DNA of 54,893 nucleotides from Acidobacteriota bacterium. Its GTDB lineage: Bacteria > Acidobacteriota > Aminicenantia > UBA2199. Within the stretch, counting starts at the first letter, position 1. Every line of letters begins with the position of its first letter. The position numbers were made by a program, and so were the translations under genes. Below the pieces are notes generated by a model, which saw only the letters and a program-made list of their open reading frames with translations, searched no databases and was not told the DNA's origin. Shown piece by piece: positions 8,320 through 17,261 of the stretch. The stretch is taken from contig JALOLA010000003.1 of the NCBI GenBank assembly GCA_025456205.1, positions 1 to 54,893 of the forward strand. The letters are read 5' to 3'.

Positions 8320-8376
8320 GTAAGCAGCGCTCAGGCGGATACGCGGCGCCGGGGCCGGCTTCCGCTTCGCAATACG

Positions 8377-11271
8377 TTAAAAATTGACGCGGATGCCGAA
8401 CTGGAAGATGCCCGGGTTCAGCTTGCGCGTGATCTTGCCGAAGGCCGTGGAGGTGAACTGCGCGTCCTTGGCCAGGGTCGCATCGTTGTTGGTCAGGTTG
8501 TAGGCGTTGACGAAGACCGTCGCCGCGGTGCGGCCGTCGGAGCCCAGGGTGAACTTCCTTTCCAGGCCCAGGTTCAGGGTGAAGAAAGCGGGAAGGCGAT
8601 CGTCGCCGAACTGCTTGTCGGGCTCATAGACGCTGAAATAGCTGCCGCCCTTGATCTTTTTGCTGGATTGGGCGTAGTTGCCGAGCACGTATCCTTCCTG
8701 GGCGCTGAGCACGCCAGTGAGGTTGAGGTTCCAGGGCAGCTGGTACAGCCCGGACAGCTTGAACTGCCAGCGCGAATTCAGGTACACGGAACCGGATTCG
8801 CGCACGCTGCGCGGGGCGTACGGAGCGCCGTTCCAGTAGTCGAAATTGGTCATGTTGAACGTCTCTTCCTCGAAGCGGAACTGCTTCCAGTCCTGGATGA
8901 TGAAGGAGGCATCGGCCATCCACTTGTCGGAGAACTTCTTGGTCAGGGCCAGCTGCAGCGCCAGGTAGCGGTTGTAGTTCTTCTTGTAGTTGGTGAAATA
9001 GGTCCCTTCCGGCACTTCGTAGCGGTTCCAGTAATCGACCGCCTTGCCGTTCACCGTCTGCGTCCCGGCCTTGTACCAGTTGGCCTTCGTTTCGATCGAG
9101 CCGTCGGCCAGGATGCCCATTTCGCGCTGCAGGTTGTGCTGCTTCTTGTAGAAGCCGGTGAGCGCCAAGGCCATGTCGGCGCTCAGCTCCCTTTCGAAGC
9201 TCAGCGTCAGCTCGTCGAGCAGCGGCGAGTTGTAGTTCTTGTCGTACTGGGCGTTGATGCGGCCGGTGCTGTAGTCGATGTTGGTGCAGTAGTTGGCGTA
9301 GGCGTAGTTGAATCCATAATAGGAATCGAGCTCATTGTAGGTGGGGATGCCGTCGCCGTCGTCATACCAGTAGACGTCGATCTCGCGCGTCGGCAGCACC
9401 GGGTAGGCGATGTCCATGCCCACACGCGAGCCGTAGCGGGCAGCCGAAAACTTGACCACGTTCTTGCCGTCGCCGCTGATGTCATAGGTCAATGAGAAGC
9501 GGGGTGAGAACGTGTTGAAGGCCGGCACGTTGAATTCCTGGACGGTCAGCGGGCCCAGCCACTCCTCGAACATGGTGATGCCGTCATACTGCGGGTCGAT
9601 CTTGTCGACCCAGGTGTAACCCGGCAGATCGGTCTTGTTGACGCGCGCCGCCTGGTTGTCGTAGCGCAGGCCGAGGTTCAGGGTCAGCTTCTTGAAGGTG
9701 ATCGTGTCCGACGCATAGGCCGAGACGCGCTTGAAGAACAGGTCGATCTTGTTGTCCGGGGTCAGCCACAGCCCATAGGAGGAGGTGAAATCGCCGTAAT
9801 ACTTGACATACAGCGTGCGCTGGTTGGGGATGAGGGTCTCGGAGACGTTGTTGGCGGTGTTGTACTCGACGCCGAAGCGGATCTCGTGGTCGCCGCCCAG
9901 GGTGTTTTCCACGAAGAGGTTGCCCTCGAGCTGGGCGTCCAGCTGGGTGGTATCGGTATACCAGTTGGTGTCCGAGCCGCTCTGGCGGATGAAGGAGCGG
10001 GCGTAGCGCACACGCTCGTTGCCGACCTCGTGGCCGCTGATCGGATCGCGATCGGAGCCGCGCGGGTCGAGGTGGTAGGCGTTGTTGACGAAGCCGATCT
10101 TGGCATTCAGCATCAGGTCGCCCAGGATATGCTGCACGCTGCCGAACCAGTAGTAGTTGGGGCCGGACTGGTCGCGCAGCGAGTCGCTGGTCTGCTCGGC
10201 CTGGGTATAGCGCGGGCGGCCGCTGTAGAGCTTGTTGTCATAGGAAAGGTGGAATTCGGCCGAGGTGTTGCCGAACTGCGCGTTGAGCTTGCCGTAGCCG
10301 TGGGTGAGCACGATGGCGGCTTCCTCGCTGTTCATCGAGCGGGCATGGATGTCCTGCATGCTCCAGGCGCCGAAGAACCAGAGCTTGTCCTTCTGGATCG
10401 GGCCGCCCAGGCTGGCGCCGTACTGATAGAGACGGTTGATGCCCGGGGTCACATAGTTGGCGATCGGGGGCGCCTCGGGCGGGTCCTGCTTCATTTCCCA
10501 GGCCTTGTCCTCGGCATAGAGATGGAAGTCGCCGCCCATGCGGTTGCCGCCGCGCTTGGATACGAAGTTGATCTGCACGCCGCCGGTCTGGGCGGTGATG
10601 TCGGTGGCGCCCGTGGTGACCTGCAGCTCCTCGAAGTTGTTCACATCGAGGTAGGAGGTGGAGGTGCCGACGGTGGCCAGCGAGCTGGTGTCGATGCCGT
10701 CCACGCTCCACTCGGTGTCGCCGTAGCTGCTGCCTCCGGCCGTCGGGTGCGACTGCTGGCCCGACTCGGAGCCGCCGACGTCGGCGGCGTCGTTCATGAT
10801 GCCGGGGGCCATGCTGATCACCGTCCAGGGGTTGCGGGCGCTGGGCAGGGACTGCAGGGCCTCCTTGGTCACGTTCATGCCGACCGACGTGCGCCGCGTG
10901 TCGACCACGTTGGCCTTGGCCGTGACGACGACCTCTTCCTTGATCATGGTCGTTTCCATCGGGACCGTCAGGGTGACGTTCTTGCCGGCGAACAGGCGGA
11001 TGCCCTTGCGGATGACGGTCTTGAAGCCGTCCAGCTCCAGCTTGAGCTCATAGTTGCCGGGGAGCAGGCGCAGGAAGCGGAAATTGCCCTCCTCCGAGGT
11101 CACCGCGGTCTTCGTGCCCAGCACGTCGGCCGTCAGGGTCACCAGCACGCCGGGGATGGCCGAGCCGTCCGGCAGGACCGCGCTGCCGTAGATGTCGGCG
11201 GCGGCCTGCTGGGCGAAAACCGTGCCGGTGAGCAGGGTCAGCGCCCAGATCAGCGAAAGCCATTTTTTCAT
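8377..11271 (-). CDS. TonB-dependent outer-membrane receptor with carboxypeptidase-like N-terminal domain
   Basis: 964 residues. Signal peptide 1-21 (MKKWLSLIWALTLLTGTVFA), then a CarboxypepD_reg beta-sandwich (about 25-105; GSAVLPDGSAIPGVLVTLT). It continues with a plug domain (about 120-230; SLPSARNPWTVISMAPG and VDGIDTSS) and a long barrel ending FQFGIRVNF with the terminal aromatic typical of outer-membrane proteins. Such OAR-type receptors import polymers or other large ligands using TonB. The start is fixed by GGAGGA 5 nt before ATG; a longer frame adds 32 non-homologous residues. Monocistronic: own promoter (11346-11374) and terminator. The only TonB-like protein in the window is the pseudokinase fusion at 46879. 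Confidence 0.93.
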   Translation of the reverse strand: MKKWLSLIWALTLLTGTVFAQQAAADIYGSAVLPDGSAIPGVLVTLTADVLGTKTAVTSEEGNFRFLRLLPGNYELKLELDGFKTVIRKGIRLFAGKNVTLTVPMETTMIKEEVVVTAKANVVDTRRTSVGMNVTKEALQSLPSARNPWTVISMAPGIMNDAADVGGSESGQQSHPTAGGSSYGDTEWSVDGIDTSSLATVGTSTSYLDVNNFEELQVTTGATDITAQTGGVQINFVSKRGGNRMGGDFHLYAEDKAWEMKQDPPEAPPIANYVTPGINRLYQYGASLGGPIQKDKLWFFGAWSMQDIHARSMNSEEAAIVLTHGYGKLNAQFGNTSAEFHLSYDNKLYSGRPRYTQAEQTSDSLRDQSGPNYYWFGSVQHILGDLMLNAKIGFVNNAYHLDPRGSDRDPISGHEVGNERVRYARSFIRQSGSDTNWYTDTTQLDAQLEGNLFVENTLGGDHEIRFGVEYNTANNVSETLIPNQRTLYVKYYGDFTSSYGLWLTPDNKIDLFFKRVSAYASDTITFKKLTLNLGLRYDNQAARVNKTDLPGYTWVDKIDPQYDGITMFEEWLGPLTVQEFNVPAFNTFSPRFSLTYDISGDGKNVVKFSAARYGSRVGMDIAYPVLPTREIDVYWYDDGDGIPTYNELDSYYGFNYAYANYCTNIDYSTGRINAQYDKNYNSPLLDELTLSFERELSADMALALTGFYKKQHNLQREMGILADGSIETKANWYKAGTQTVNGKAVDYWNRYEVPEGTYFTNYKKNYNRYLALQLALTKKFSDKWMADASFIIQDWKQFRFEEETFNMTNFDYWNGAPYAPRSVRESGSVYLNSRWQFKLSGLYQLPWNLNLTGVLSAQEGYVLGNYAQSSKKIKGGSYFSVYEPDKQFGDDRLPAFFTLNLGLERKFTLGSDGRTAATVFVNAYNLTNNDATLAKDAQFTSTAFGKITRKLNPGIFQFGIRVNF

Positions 11272-11345
11272 GAGTTCCTCCATATGATTATGATAATAGG
11301 ATTTTTTAAGACTATTCCAGGACCGCGCAGGACATGCATGGCAAA

Positions 11346-11374
11346 GATATAGAGCATTAATTTTCAAAAGTCAA
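11346..11374 (-). promoter_or_regulatory. Promoter for TonB-dependent receptor gene
   Basis: TTGACT (11374-11369), 17 nt, TATATC (11351-11346), with a leader of about 70 nt before ATG 11271. Confidence 0.65.
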
Positions 11375-11376
11375 TA

Positions 11377-13659
11377 ATGAAAAATATTTTTCTTAATTTT
11401 TCTGCGCCCCCCCCTCCCGCGCCGCCCTCTATGCATTTCTGGCGATCGGTGATACAATTTTTCCAGGAGGCGCGGATCAAGACCAAACTGCTTCTTTCAT
11501 GCAGGCTGACGATCCTGCTCCTGCTCGTTGCCGGCACGGCTGCGCCCACGCCGGGCACCCTCCAGGCCGCAGGCCGGGGAGCGGACTTCAATGTTTTGCT
11601 GATCACCATCGACACCCTGCGTTTCGACCGGGTGGGCATCCATGATGCGCGCCACGTCAGGACCCCGGCCATGGACGCCCTGGCCGCGCGCTCGCTGGTC
11701 TTCACGCGCGCTTTCGCCCATAACCCGGTCACGCTTCCTTCGCACGCCAACATTCTCACCGGCGCCACCCCGCTGTACCATGGCATCAGCGATAACACCG
11801 GCTTCAAGCTGGACGGGAAGTTCCTGACCATTCCCCAGTACCTGCGGCGTTTCGGATACGGCACGGCCGCTTTCATCGGCGCCTTCCCCCTGGATTCCCG
11901 TTTCGGCCTGGACAGGGGATTCGACGTCTATGACGACTACTACGGCACGCGCAACGAGCGCGAGTTCTTCTTCGTGGAAAGGCCGGCGGAAAAAGTGATC
12001 GCGCCGGCCATGGCCTGGATCGGCGCCCAAGCGGGCAAGTGGTTCGCCTGGGTGCATCTGTTCGACCCCCACCAGCCCTATCTTCCGCCCTCCCCTTTCA
12101 AGGAGGAATACGCCGCCGATCCGTATTCCGGAGAAGTGGCCTACCTGGATTCCCAGCTGGGCAAGCTGTTCGCTTTTTTGCGTGACCGGCGGCTGCAGGA
12201 AAGGACCGTGGTCATCCTGACCGCCGATCACGGCGAAGCCCTGGGTGAAAAGGGCGAGGACACCCACTCCTATTTCGCCTACAACAATACCCTGCACATT
12301 CCCCTGTTCCTCCATATCCCGGGGCGCAAGCCGGGGAGGTTCGCGGGCAACGTTTGCCATGCCGACATCTTCCCGACCCTGTGCGCGGCCTTGGGCCTGC
12401 AGGTCCCGCCCCACGTGCAGGGCGAATCGCTCCTGGATATCATGGCCACCGGCAAGCGCAGGTCTCCGGGTATCTATTTCGAGTCCCTGACCGCCTATCT
12501 CAACCGCGACTGGGCACCCCTGCGCGGCATGATCGCGGACGACGTCAAGTTCATCGACCTGCCGCTCAAGGAGGTCTATGACCTGTCCCGGGACATGGGT
12601 GAAGAGCGCAACCTGGCCGCGAGCAGCAGGATCGGCCCATTGCTGGACTCACTGAACCGGCTGGTCAGGCGGCTGAAGAATCCCCAGGCTGCGGTGCGCG
12701 CCGACCGCCCCGACCCCGATACGCAAAAGCGCCTGCGATCACTGGGCTACATTTCCGAGAGCCGACCGCCGCAGCGCCAAAGGCGCTACACGGAGAAGGA
12801 CGACCTGAAGACCCTGCTGCCGCTGCAAAGCAGACTGCTCGACGGCGTCGCCCGGTTTCAGCAGGGGGATTATGCCGGCGCTGAAAAAACGCTGCGGCAG
12901 GTGATCGCCGCCAGCCCCAGCTTCATCCTGGCCTATACGCATCTCGCTTCCATGCACAAGGAGCGGGGAAAGCCCCGGGCGGCCGTCCAGGCCCTGGAGC
13001 AGGGGCTGAAGGACAATCCCGGCAACCTCCTGCTGCTGGCCAAGCTGGGGATCGTCCTCGCCGACAGCGGCGAATGGCGGCGGGCCATCCCGATCCTCGA
13101 GCAGTGCGTCCGCCGGGAGGACATCGATCCGGAAAAATTCAATTTTCTCGGCATCGCCCATTTCCAGGGCGGGGAACTGGACAAGGCGCTGCAAAACTAC
13201 GCCCGCGCCCTGGAACTGGACCGCAACAACGCGGCCGTGTACAGCAACATCGGCGGAGTGCACCTGGCGCGATTCTCAAGTAAACGCCAGGCGGAAGACC
13301 TGCAAGCGGCCGAGCGCAATTTCAGGAAAGCCCTGGAGATCGACCCCAGGCTTTTTTCCGCCTGGAACGGCATGGCGATCGCATGCAAGAAATCCGGCCG
13401 CATTCCCGAGGCCATCGGCCATTGGCAGAAGGCGCTGGCCGTCAAGCCCGATTTCGACCTGGCGCTGATCAACCTGGGCATCACGCTGCTCGAGGAAGGG
13501 CGGGCCGGCGAGGCCCTGGAGCGTTTCCTGGAATACCGCGAAAAATTCGCCCACAAGCTCCCGGACGGCGAAAAGCAGCGCGTCGAGCGCCTGATCGCCG
13601 AAGCCAGCTCCAAGCTCGCATCCCCCGAGAGGAAACCAAGTGAACGTATCGTCCAATGA
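11377..13659 (+). CDS. Sulfatase-like alkaline-phosphatase-superfamily protein with C-terminal TPR repeats
   Basis: About 730-760 residues. The N-terminal half has the sulfatase fold: FNVLLITIDTLRFDRVG with a metal aspartate, then TLPSHANILTG, LFDPHQPY and a second metal site TADHGEALGEKGEDTHS. The residue normally oxidised to formylglycine (Cys or Ser) is a threonine (T119 from the first ATG), so sulfatase activity is doubtful. From about residue 480 come six or so TPR repeats. A signal peptide reads KTKLLLSCRLTILLLLVAGTAA. The start is uncertain: ATG 11377 and ATG 11431 lack ribosome binding sites. An AGGAGG at 11465-11470 would serve an ATC codon at 11476, right at the signal peptide. Confidence 0.85.
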   Translation: MKNIFLNFSAPPPPAPPSMHFWRSVIQFFQEARIKTKLLLSCRLTILLLLVAGTAAPTPGTLQAAGRGADFNVLLITIDTLRFDRVGIHDARHVRTPAMDALAARSLVFTRAFAHNPVTLPSHANILTGATPLYHGISDNTGFKLDGKFLTIPQYLRRFGYGTAAFIGAFPLDSRFGLDRGFDVYDDYYGTRNEREFFFVERPAEKVIAPAMAWIGAQAGKWFAWVHLFDPHQPYLPPSPFKEEYAADPYSGEVAYLDSQLGKLFAFLRDRRLQERTVVILTADHGEALGEKGEDTHSYFAYNNTLHIPLFLHIPGRKPGRFAGNVCHADIFPTLCAALGLQVPPHVQGESLLDIMATGKRRSPGIYFESLTAYLNRDWAPLRGMIADDVKFIDLPLKEVYDLSRDMGEERNLAASSRIGPLLDSLNRLVRRLKNPQAAVRADRPDPDTQKRLRSLGYISESRPPQRQRRYTEKDDLKTLLPLQSRLLDGVARFQQGDYAGAEKTLRQVIAASPSFILAYTHLASMHKERGKPRAAVQALEQGLKDNPGNLLLLAKLGIVLADSGEWRRAIPILEQCVRREDIDPEKFNFLGIAHFQGGELDKALQNYARALELDRNNAAVYSNIGGVHLARFSSKRQAEDLQAAERNFRKALEIDPRLFSAWNGMAIACKKSGRIPEAIGHWQKALAVKPDFDLALINLGITLLEEGRAGEALERFLEYREKFAHKLPDGEKQRVERLIAEASSKLASPERKPSERIVQ

Positions 13660-13849
13660 TAGGAATCCCCTCGGGTGCCACATGGCGGATCGCGACCTGA
13701 GGAATGAGACCGGCTTTCGCAATAATCTGCGAAATAGCGCGAACCTTAGCGCTCACGAATGCCCCCGGAGGTGAAAACCCCTTCAAATTCGATGCTCTGA
13801 TCTGGCATCCTTCATGCTTTCAAAATGTGAAAGCCAAAAGGAGGTTACA
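13660..13849 (+). promoter_or_regulatory. Hairpin-rich leader, candidate structured RNA
   Basis: The 190-nt gap holds no gene but several adjacent hairpins. TTTCGCA/TGCGAAA (13715-13734) is a perfect 7-bp stem with a 6-nt loop. AGCGC/GCGCT (13736-13753) follows. A GGAGGT-GAAA-ACCCC hairpin with a GAAA tetraloop lies near 13767. Upstream is a short GCC-ACAT-GGC stem near 13677. A ribosome binding site (AAAAGGAGG) ends the region. I could not match it to a known riboswitch. A cis-regulatory leader for the secreted protein genes is possible; so is chance in GC-rich DNA. Confidence 0.3.
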
Positions 13850-14275
13850 ATGAAAAAACTTGCTTGGGTTATTTTGGCGTTGTTCGCGATCGCCGGCACG
13901 ATGTTCGCCCTTGCTGCAGGTGAAAACGATGAAGCCACCGCCCAGCCGCTCACGCGTCCTGAAGTGCTTCAGCGCTTCGGCTTCGTCGACGAGGACGGTG
14001 ACGGCATCAACGACCTGGCCCGGGATTCCGACAATGACGGCATTCCCAACTGCCTGGACCCCGACTGGGTGCGCCCGCGCGACGGGAAAGGCTTCCAGTC
14101 AAGGTACGGCTACCACCACCAGAACGTCAACAAGCAGGGCGGCGGGCCGTTCAATTACAATTACAATTATACCTGGAACAGCAACTGGGCCAATAACGGC
14201 AATCCAAATTTCTGCAATCAGACGGATCCGAACGTCACACCGAACCGCAATCGGAGATCCAACCGCAAGCACTGA
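13850..14275 (+). CDS. Small secreted protein with calcium-binding DxDxDG repeats
   Basis: 141 residues. Signal peptide about 1-22 (MKKLAWVILALFAIAGTMFALA). The mature part has two thrombospondin-type-3-like acidic repeats, DEDGDGINDLARDSDNDGIP (residues about 44-63), expected to bind calcium. Then comes a very Asn/Tyr/Gly/Pro-rich tail (FNYNYNYTWNSNWANNG) that looks disordered, and a basic C-terminus. AAAAGGAGG lies 5-6 nt before the ATG, and the stop overlaps the next ATG by one base (TGATG). It therefore belongs to an operon with the barrel protein. Family not recognised beyond the calcium motif; a surface or extracellular role is inferred. Confidence 0.75.
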   Translation: MKKLAWVILALFAIAGTMFALAAGENDEATAQPLTRPEVLQRFGFVDEDGDGINDLARDSDNDGIPNCLDPDWVRPRDGKGFQSRYGYHHQNVNKQGGGPFNYNYNYTWNSNWANNGNPNFCNQTDPNVTPNRNRRSNRKH

Positions 14276-15573
14276 TGCGCGGCCAACCGACAAGACCTGC
14301 GGTCACGGGGAGAGCGCGGCTCTCCCTGTGGCTCGTTTTCTTTCTCTGGGGACTGAGCATCGCCGCCGAGAGCAAGCTCACCCTTTCACCCTACCTGGAC
14401 CTCAGCTATTCGGATAACATTTTCTGGGACATGACACGCGTGGGCGACGCGACAATTTCCCCGGGGCTGGGGCTCGACCTGAAAGCGGGCTCCTGCAATT
14501 TTTTCCTGGACGCCGATGGCAAGGTCTATCAAACCAACAATTATCTGAATTCCTCCATGGTCTCAGGCGGCTTCAGCCTGTTCAGAGTGTTTTCTCCGCG
14601 CACCTCCCTTTACATCATGCCGGACATCAGCCTGATCCGTTTTCAGGGCAGCCTGTCCTACCTGGATTCGACCGCCCCGGGCATGGTCATCGGCATCAAG
14701 CACGCCCTGTCCGATCACGTGTACGGCCGCATCGTCCTCGGCGTGCGTCACAGCAATTACCTCAACGAGGATTCCTACGACCGGATCCGGCTGGCATCCT
14801 CGCTGGAGCTGAGCGCCTTCTTCAAATCGCAGACGACGGTGCGCCTCACCCTGGGAATGAATTACCTCATCTTTCCCCACATCGTCACCCAGGTCCCTGC
14901 CGCGACCTTCAATGCCGCCGAGGATGTTCCCGCGGGCGCTGCAGCGAACTCTGATCCCGGCACCCGCCGCGGCAAGCCCGCGCCGCCCACCCCCCCATCC
15001 CCGCCCCAGCCGCCGACGCCCCCGACCCCGCCGTCACCTTCCGATCCTCCCGCCCCGCTGCCGGAAACGGAAACCGTGCCTGTCTCAACGGTCATTGACC
15101 TGGCCATCCCCCAGCCCTATGTCGTCGTGCGCATCGCCCAGGGGCTGGGATTCAAGACCGGCATCGTCGCCGAGTTCATGGTCCGCAAGAACCAGGCCCT
15201 GCTGCAGGGAATGCAGGCCATCGGCGCCTCCGAATGGACGCTGGAGCAAACGGATGAGGATTTCTTCTGGCAGGGAACGCGATTTTCCGTCGCTGTCAAG
15301 ACGGAATCCATCCTGGGCGTGGAAGTGGCCCTGGACCTCTCCTTTTCCAGCAAGCAGTACCAGGGGATCGAAGCCCTGGACCTCGACGGCGTCCCGATCC
15401 AGCCGCTGGTATTCCGCTCCGACACCCTGGCGCAGGCCAATCTGCGCATTTCCCGGAGATTCGGCTCCCTCGGCCTGTTCGTCGCCGGCAGCTACCGGGA
15501 AAACCGATCCAATGATTTGTATTTCCAGTACGATTTCTTTACAATCTCAGGAGGGGTGGATCTTTCCATCTGA
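14275..15573 (+). CDS. Predicted outer-membrane beta-barrel protein with proline-rich insert
   Basis: 432 residues. The N-terminal signal sits after a basic stretch (ARLSLWLVFFLWGLSIAAES). The rest is beta-rich with alternating patterns (LSPYLDLSYSDNIFWD), resembling uncharacterised outer-membrane beta-barrel families. Residues about 235-263 form a pure Pro/Thr/Ser linker (PPTPPSPPQPPTPPTPPSPS) that splits the barrel into two parts, so it is probably an exposed or periplasmic loop. The ATG overlaps the previous TGA. The C-terminus (FFTISGGVDLSI) lacks a terminal aromatic. Ligand and function unknown. Confidence 0.75.
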   Translation: MRGQPTRPAVTGRARLSLWLVFFLWGLSIAAESKLTLSPYLDLSYSDNIFWDMTRVGDATISPGLGLDLKAGSCNFFLDADGKVYQTNNYLNSSMVSGGFSLFRVFSPRTSLYIMPDISLIRFQGSLSYLDSTAPGMVIGIKHALSDHVYGRIVLGVRHSNYLNEDSYDRIRLASSLELSAFFKSQTTVRLTLGMNYLIFPHIVTQVPAATFNAAEDVPAGAAANSDPGTRRGKPAPPTPPSPPQPPTPPTPPSPSDPPAPLPETETVPVSTVIDLAIPQPYVVVRIAQGLGFKTGIVAEFMVRKNQALLQGMQAIGASEWTLEQTDEDFFWQGTRFSVAVKTESILGVEVALDLSFSSKQYQGIEALDLDGVPIQPLVFRSDTLAQANLRISRRFGSLGLFVAGSYRENRSNDLYFQYDFFTISGGVDLSI

Positions 15574-15579
15574 GAGCCC

Positions 15580-16026
15580 ATGTTCAGAAGCAGTTTTTTT
15601 CTCGCCGCCGTGCTTTTGCTGGCTTCGTCGCTCAGGCCCCAGCAACCCGGCTTTCATTTTTTCGACCCCAAGAGCCTGGTCGAAATCCAGGGCACGGTGC
15701 AGCGCATCGATCTCGAGGAGACATACGGCAAGAGATCCCGCTTCCTCGTACTGACGGTCATGAGCGCGGACCGCGTCCCGTACCGGGTGGAGATCTGCCC
15801 GCAATGGTTCCTTGAGAACGACATCGCCGTGGGCATGAAGATCCGCATTCACGGCTCCTTGCTGGCTGAAACCGGCGAGAACGCCTACCTGATCGCCCAG
15901 GAGATCTCGCTGCAGGGAGAGCGCATCGCCCTGCGCGACCGCCGCGGCTTTCCCCTGTGGAGCCGGCAGGGCAGCATGGAAGGCGGCGGCAGCAGGAAAG
16001 GACCCGGGAGACGCGGCAAAAGGTGA
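15580..16026 (+). CDS. Secreted small protein, probable OB-fold
   Basis: 148 residues with a signal peptide (MFRSSFFLAAVLLLASSLRPQQ). Residues about 33-115 have the five-strand pattern of an OB-fold (LVEIQGTVQRIDLEE, RFLVLTV, GMKIRIHGSLL, AYLIAQEISLQG). The tail is very basic (RKGPGRRGKR). It sits 6 nt after the barrel gene, and its TGA overlaps the GTG start of the histidine kinase, so these four or five genes form one operon. I recognise no named family. A periplasmic partner of the barrel or of the kinase sensor is plausible inference. Confidence 0.7.
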   Translation: MFRSSFFLAAVLLLASSLRPQQPGFHFFDPKSLVEIQGTVQRIDLEETYGKRSRFLVLTVMSADRVPYRVEICPQWFLENDIAVGMKIRIHGSLLAETGENAYLIAQEISLQGERIALRDRRGFPLWSRQGSMEGGGSRKGPGRRGKR

Positions 16027-17249
16027 AAGTCAGTGCCAGGTATGTCGCCGTCGTTGTCGCACTCAGCCTGGCCAGCATCGCCCTTTTTTATTTCCTGAAC
16101 CTGAGCAACCGCCGGGCGGTGGAGGCCAAGGCCATGGACCTGGCGATCTCGGAGGGCCAGACCATCGAGAAGGTGCTGGGCAAGGCGGCGGCCGGGCTGC
16201 TGGACCGGGGCGATGGCCCCCTGATCCGCTTCATGGACGAGATCTTCGCGAACGACCAGGTCATTTACGTGGCGCTCAAGCGCTCGGGACGCCTGCTGCA
16301 CGCTGCGTCCAAATTCGAGGGCTACCTGCCCCTGGGCAGCGAGCCCCTGCCCGTCAGGACCTTCAGCTCTCCCCTGGGCGAGATCATCGAGGTGAATGCA
16401 GCGTTGCGGGACCGTTCCGGCCTGGACTACAGTGCGCATATCGGTTATTTTTTTTCGGCCATCGAGGAGATCCGGCGGGCCGCCCAGAGGAGCCTGCTGC
16501 TGCTGACGCTGCTGCAGGCGGCCATTGTTCTCGTGCTGGTTGGTTTTCTTTACAGCTTCAACCGGCAAATGGGGCGCAAGGAGATCGAGATCCAGAAGGA
16601 GAAAGAGGAAAAGGAAAAGCTCCAGGAGATCTCATTGGTCACGGCGGGGATCAACCACGAGATACGCAACCCGCTCCACTCCCTGTACCTGAGCTATCAG
16701 ATGCTGGAGCCCCGGCTCGATCCCCGCGATACCGATGCCGCATTCCACAGCCTCGCCCTCAAGCGGGAGATCAAGCGCATCCAGGACATCATCGAGCGCT
16801 TCTCCACCCTCACCCACACCCTGCCCGTGCGGAAGCAGCCCATCGACCTGGCGCATTTTTTTTTCGAGCGTCAGTCCGCCTGGGCGGCGCAGGAGAAGGG
16901 AGCGCGCATCACCGTCGAACTGGAGGCGGGGGCCCGCCTGGTCAGCGATCGGGAGCTGCTGGCGCAGGTCATGGACAACATCGTGCGCAACGCGGTCGAG
17001 GCCGGCGCCGGCAGCGTCGCCATCCGTCTTTTCACCCGCAAGGGAACTGTGCACATCTCTTTCCGGGACGACGGCCAGGGGATAAAAGCGGAGCAGCTGA
17101 AATTCATTTTTGATCCTTTCGTCTCCTTCAAATCCAAGGGCAGCGGCATCGGGCTGGCCCTGGCCAGAAAGATCGTCATGCAGCTTGGCGGCACCATCGA
17201 GGCGGCGAGCGTAGAAGGCCAGGGCACCGAGTTCAGGATCCATTTATGA
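16023..17249 (+). CDS. Membrane sensor histidine kinase
   Basis: 408 residues starting at a GTG that overlaps the previous stop (GTGA). Membrane helix 1 (about 7-25) and helix 2 (about 158-178) bracket a roughly 130-residue periplasmic sensor. A charged coiled coil (KEIEIQKEKEEKEKLQEI) leads into the H-box GINHEIRNPLHSL (His212 is the phosphorylation site). N-box DNIVRNAVEAG, G1 DDGQGI and G2 GSGIGLALARKIV are intact, so it should be active. No HAMP domain is obvious. It phosphorylates, presumably, the NtrC-type regulator 12 nt downstream. A longer in-frame start at 15957 would run through the preceding gene and is rejected. Confidence 0.92.
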   Translation: MKVSARYVAVVVALSLASIALFYFLNLSNRRAVEAKAMDLAISEGQTIEKVLGKAAAGLLDRGDGPLIRFMDEIFANDQVIYVALKRSGRLLHAASKFEGYLPLGSEPLPVRTFSSPLGEIIEVNAALRDRSGLDYSAHIGYFFSAIEEIRRAAQRSLLLLTLLQAAIVLVLVGFLYSFNRQMGRKEIEIQKEKEEKEKLQEISLVTAGINHEIRNPLHSLYLSYQMLEPRLDPRDTDAAFHSLALKREIKRIQDIIERFSTLTHTLPVRKQPIDLAHFFFERQSAWAAQEKGARITVELEAGARLVSDRELLAQVMDNIVRNAVEAGAGSVAIRLFTRKGTVHISFRDDGQGIKAEQLKFIFDPFVSFKSKGSGIGLALARKIVMQLGGTIEAASVEGQGTEFRIHL

Positions 17250-17255
17250 TACAAT
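17247..17255 (+). promoter_or_regulatory. Extended -10 box directly before response-regulator gene
   Basis: TGATACAAT (17247-17255) overlaps the kinase stop codon and lies 6 nt before ATG 17262. It has no good -35. It may give a leaderless transcript of the regulator in addition to readthrough from the kinase. Confidence 0.4.
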
Positions 17256-17261
17256 ACCCGC

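Noticed and set aside
13660-13849. Cyclic-di-GMP, glycine or cobalamin riboswitch
   Set aside because: Conserved core sequences of these classes could not be found; only unassigned hairpins remain.
14990-15065. Proline-run region as frameshift or assembly error
   Set aside because: The frame stays open on both sides and strand patterns resume, so it is read as a genuine low-complexity linker.
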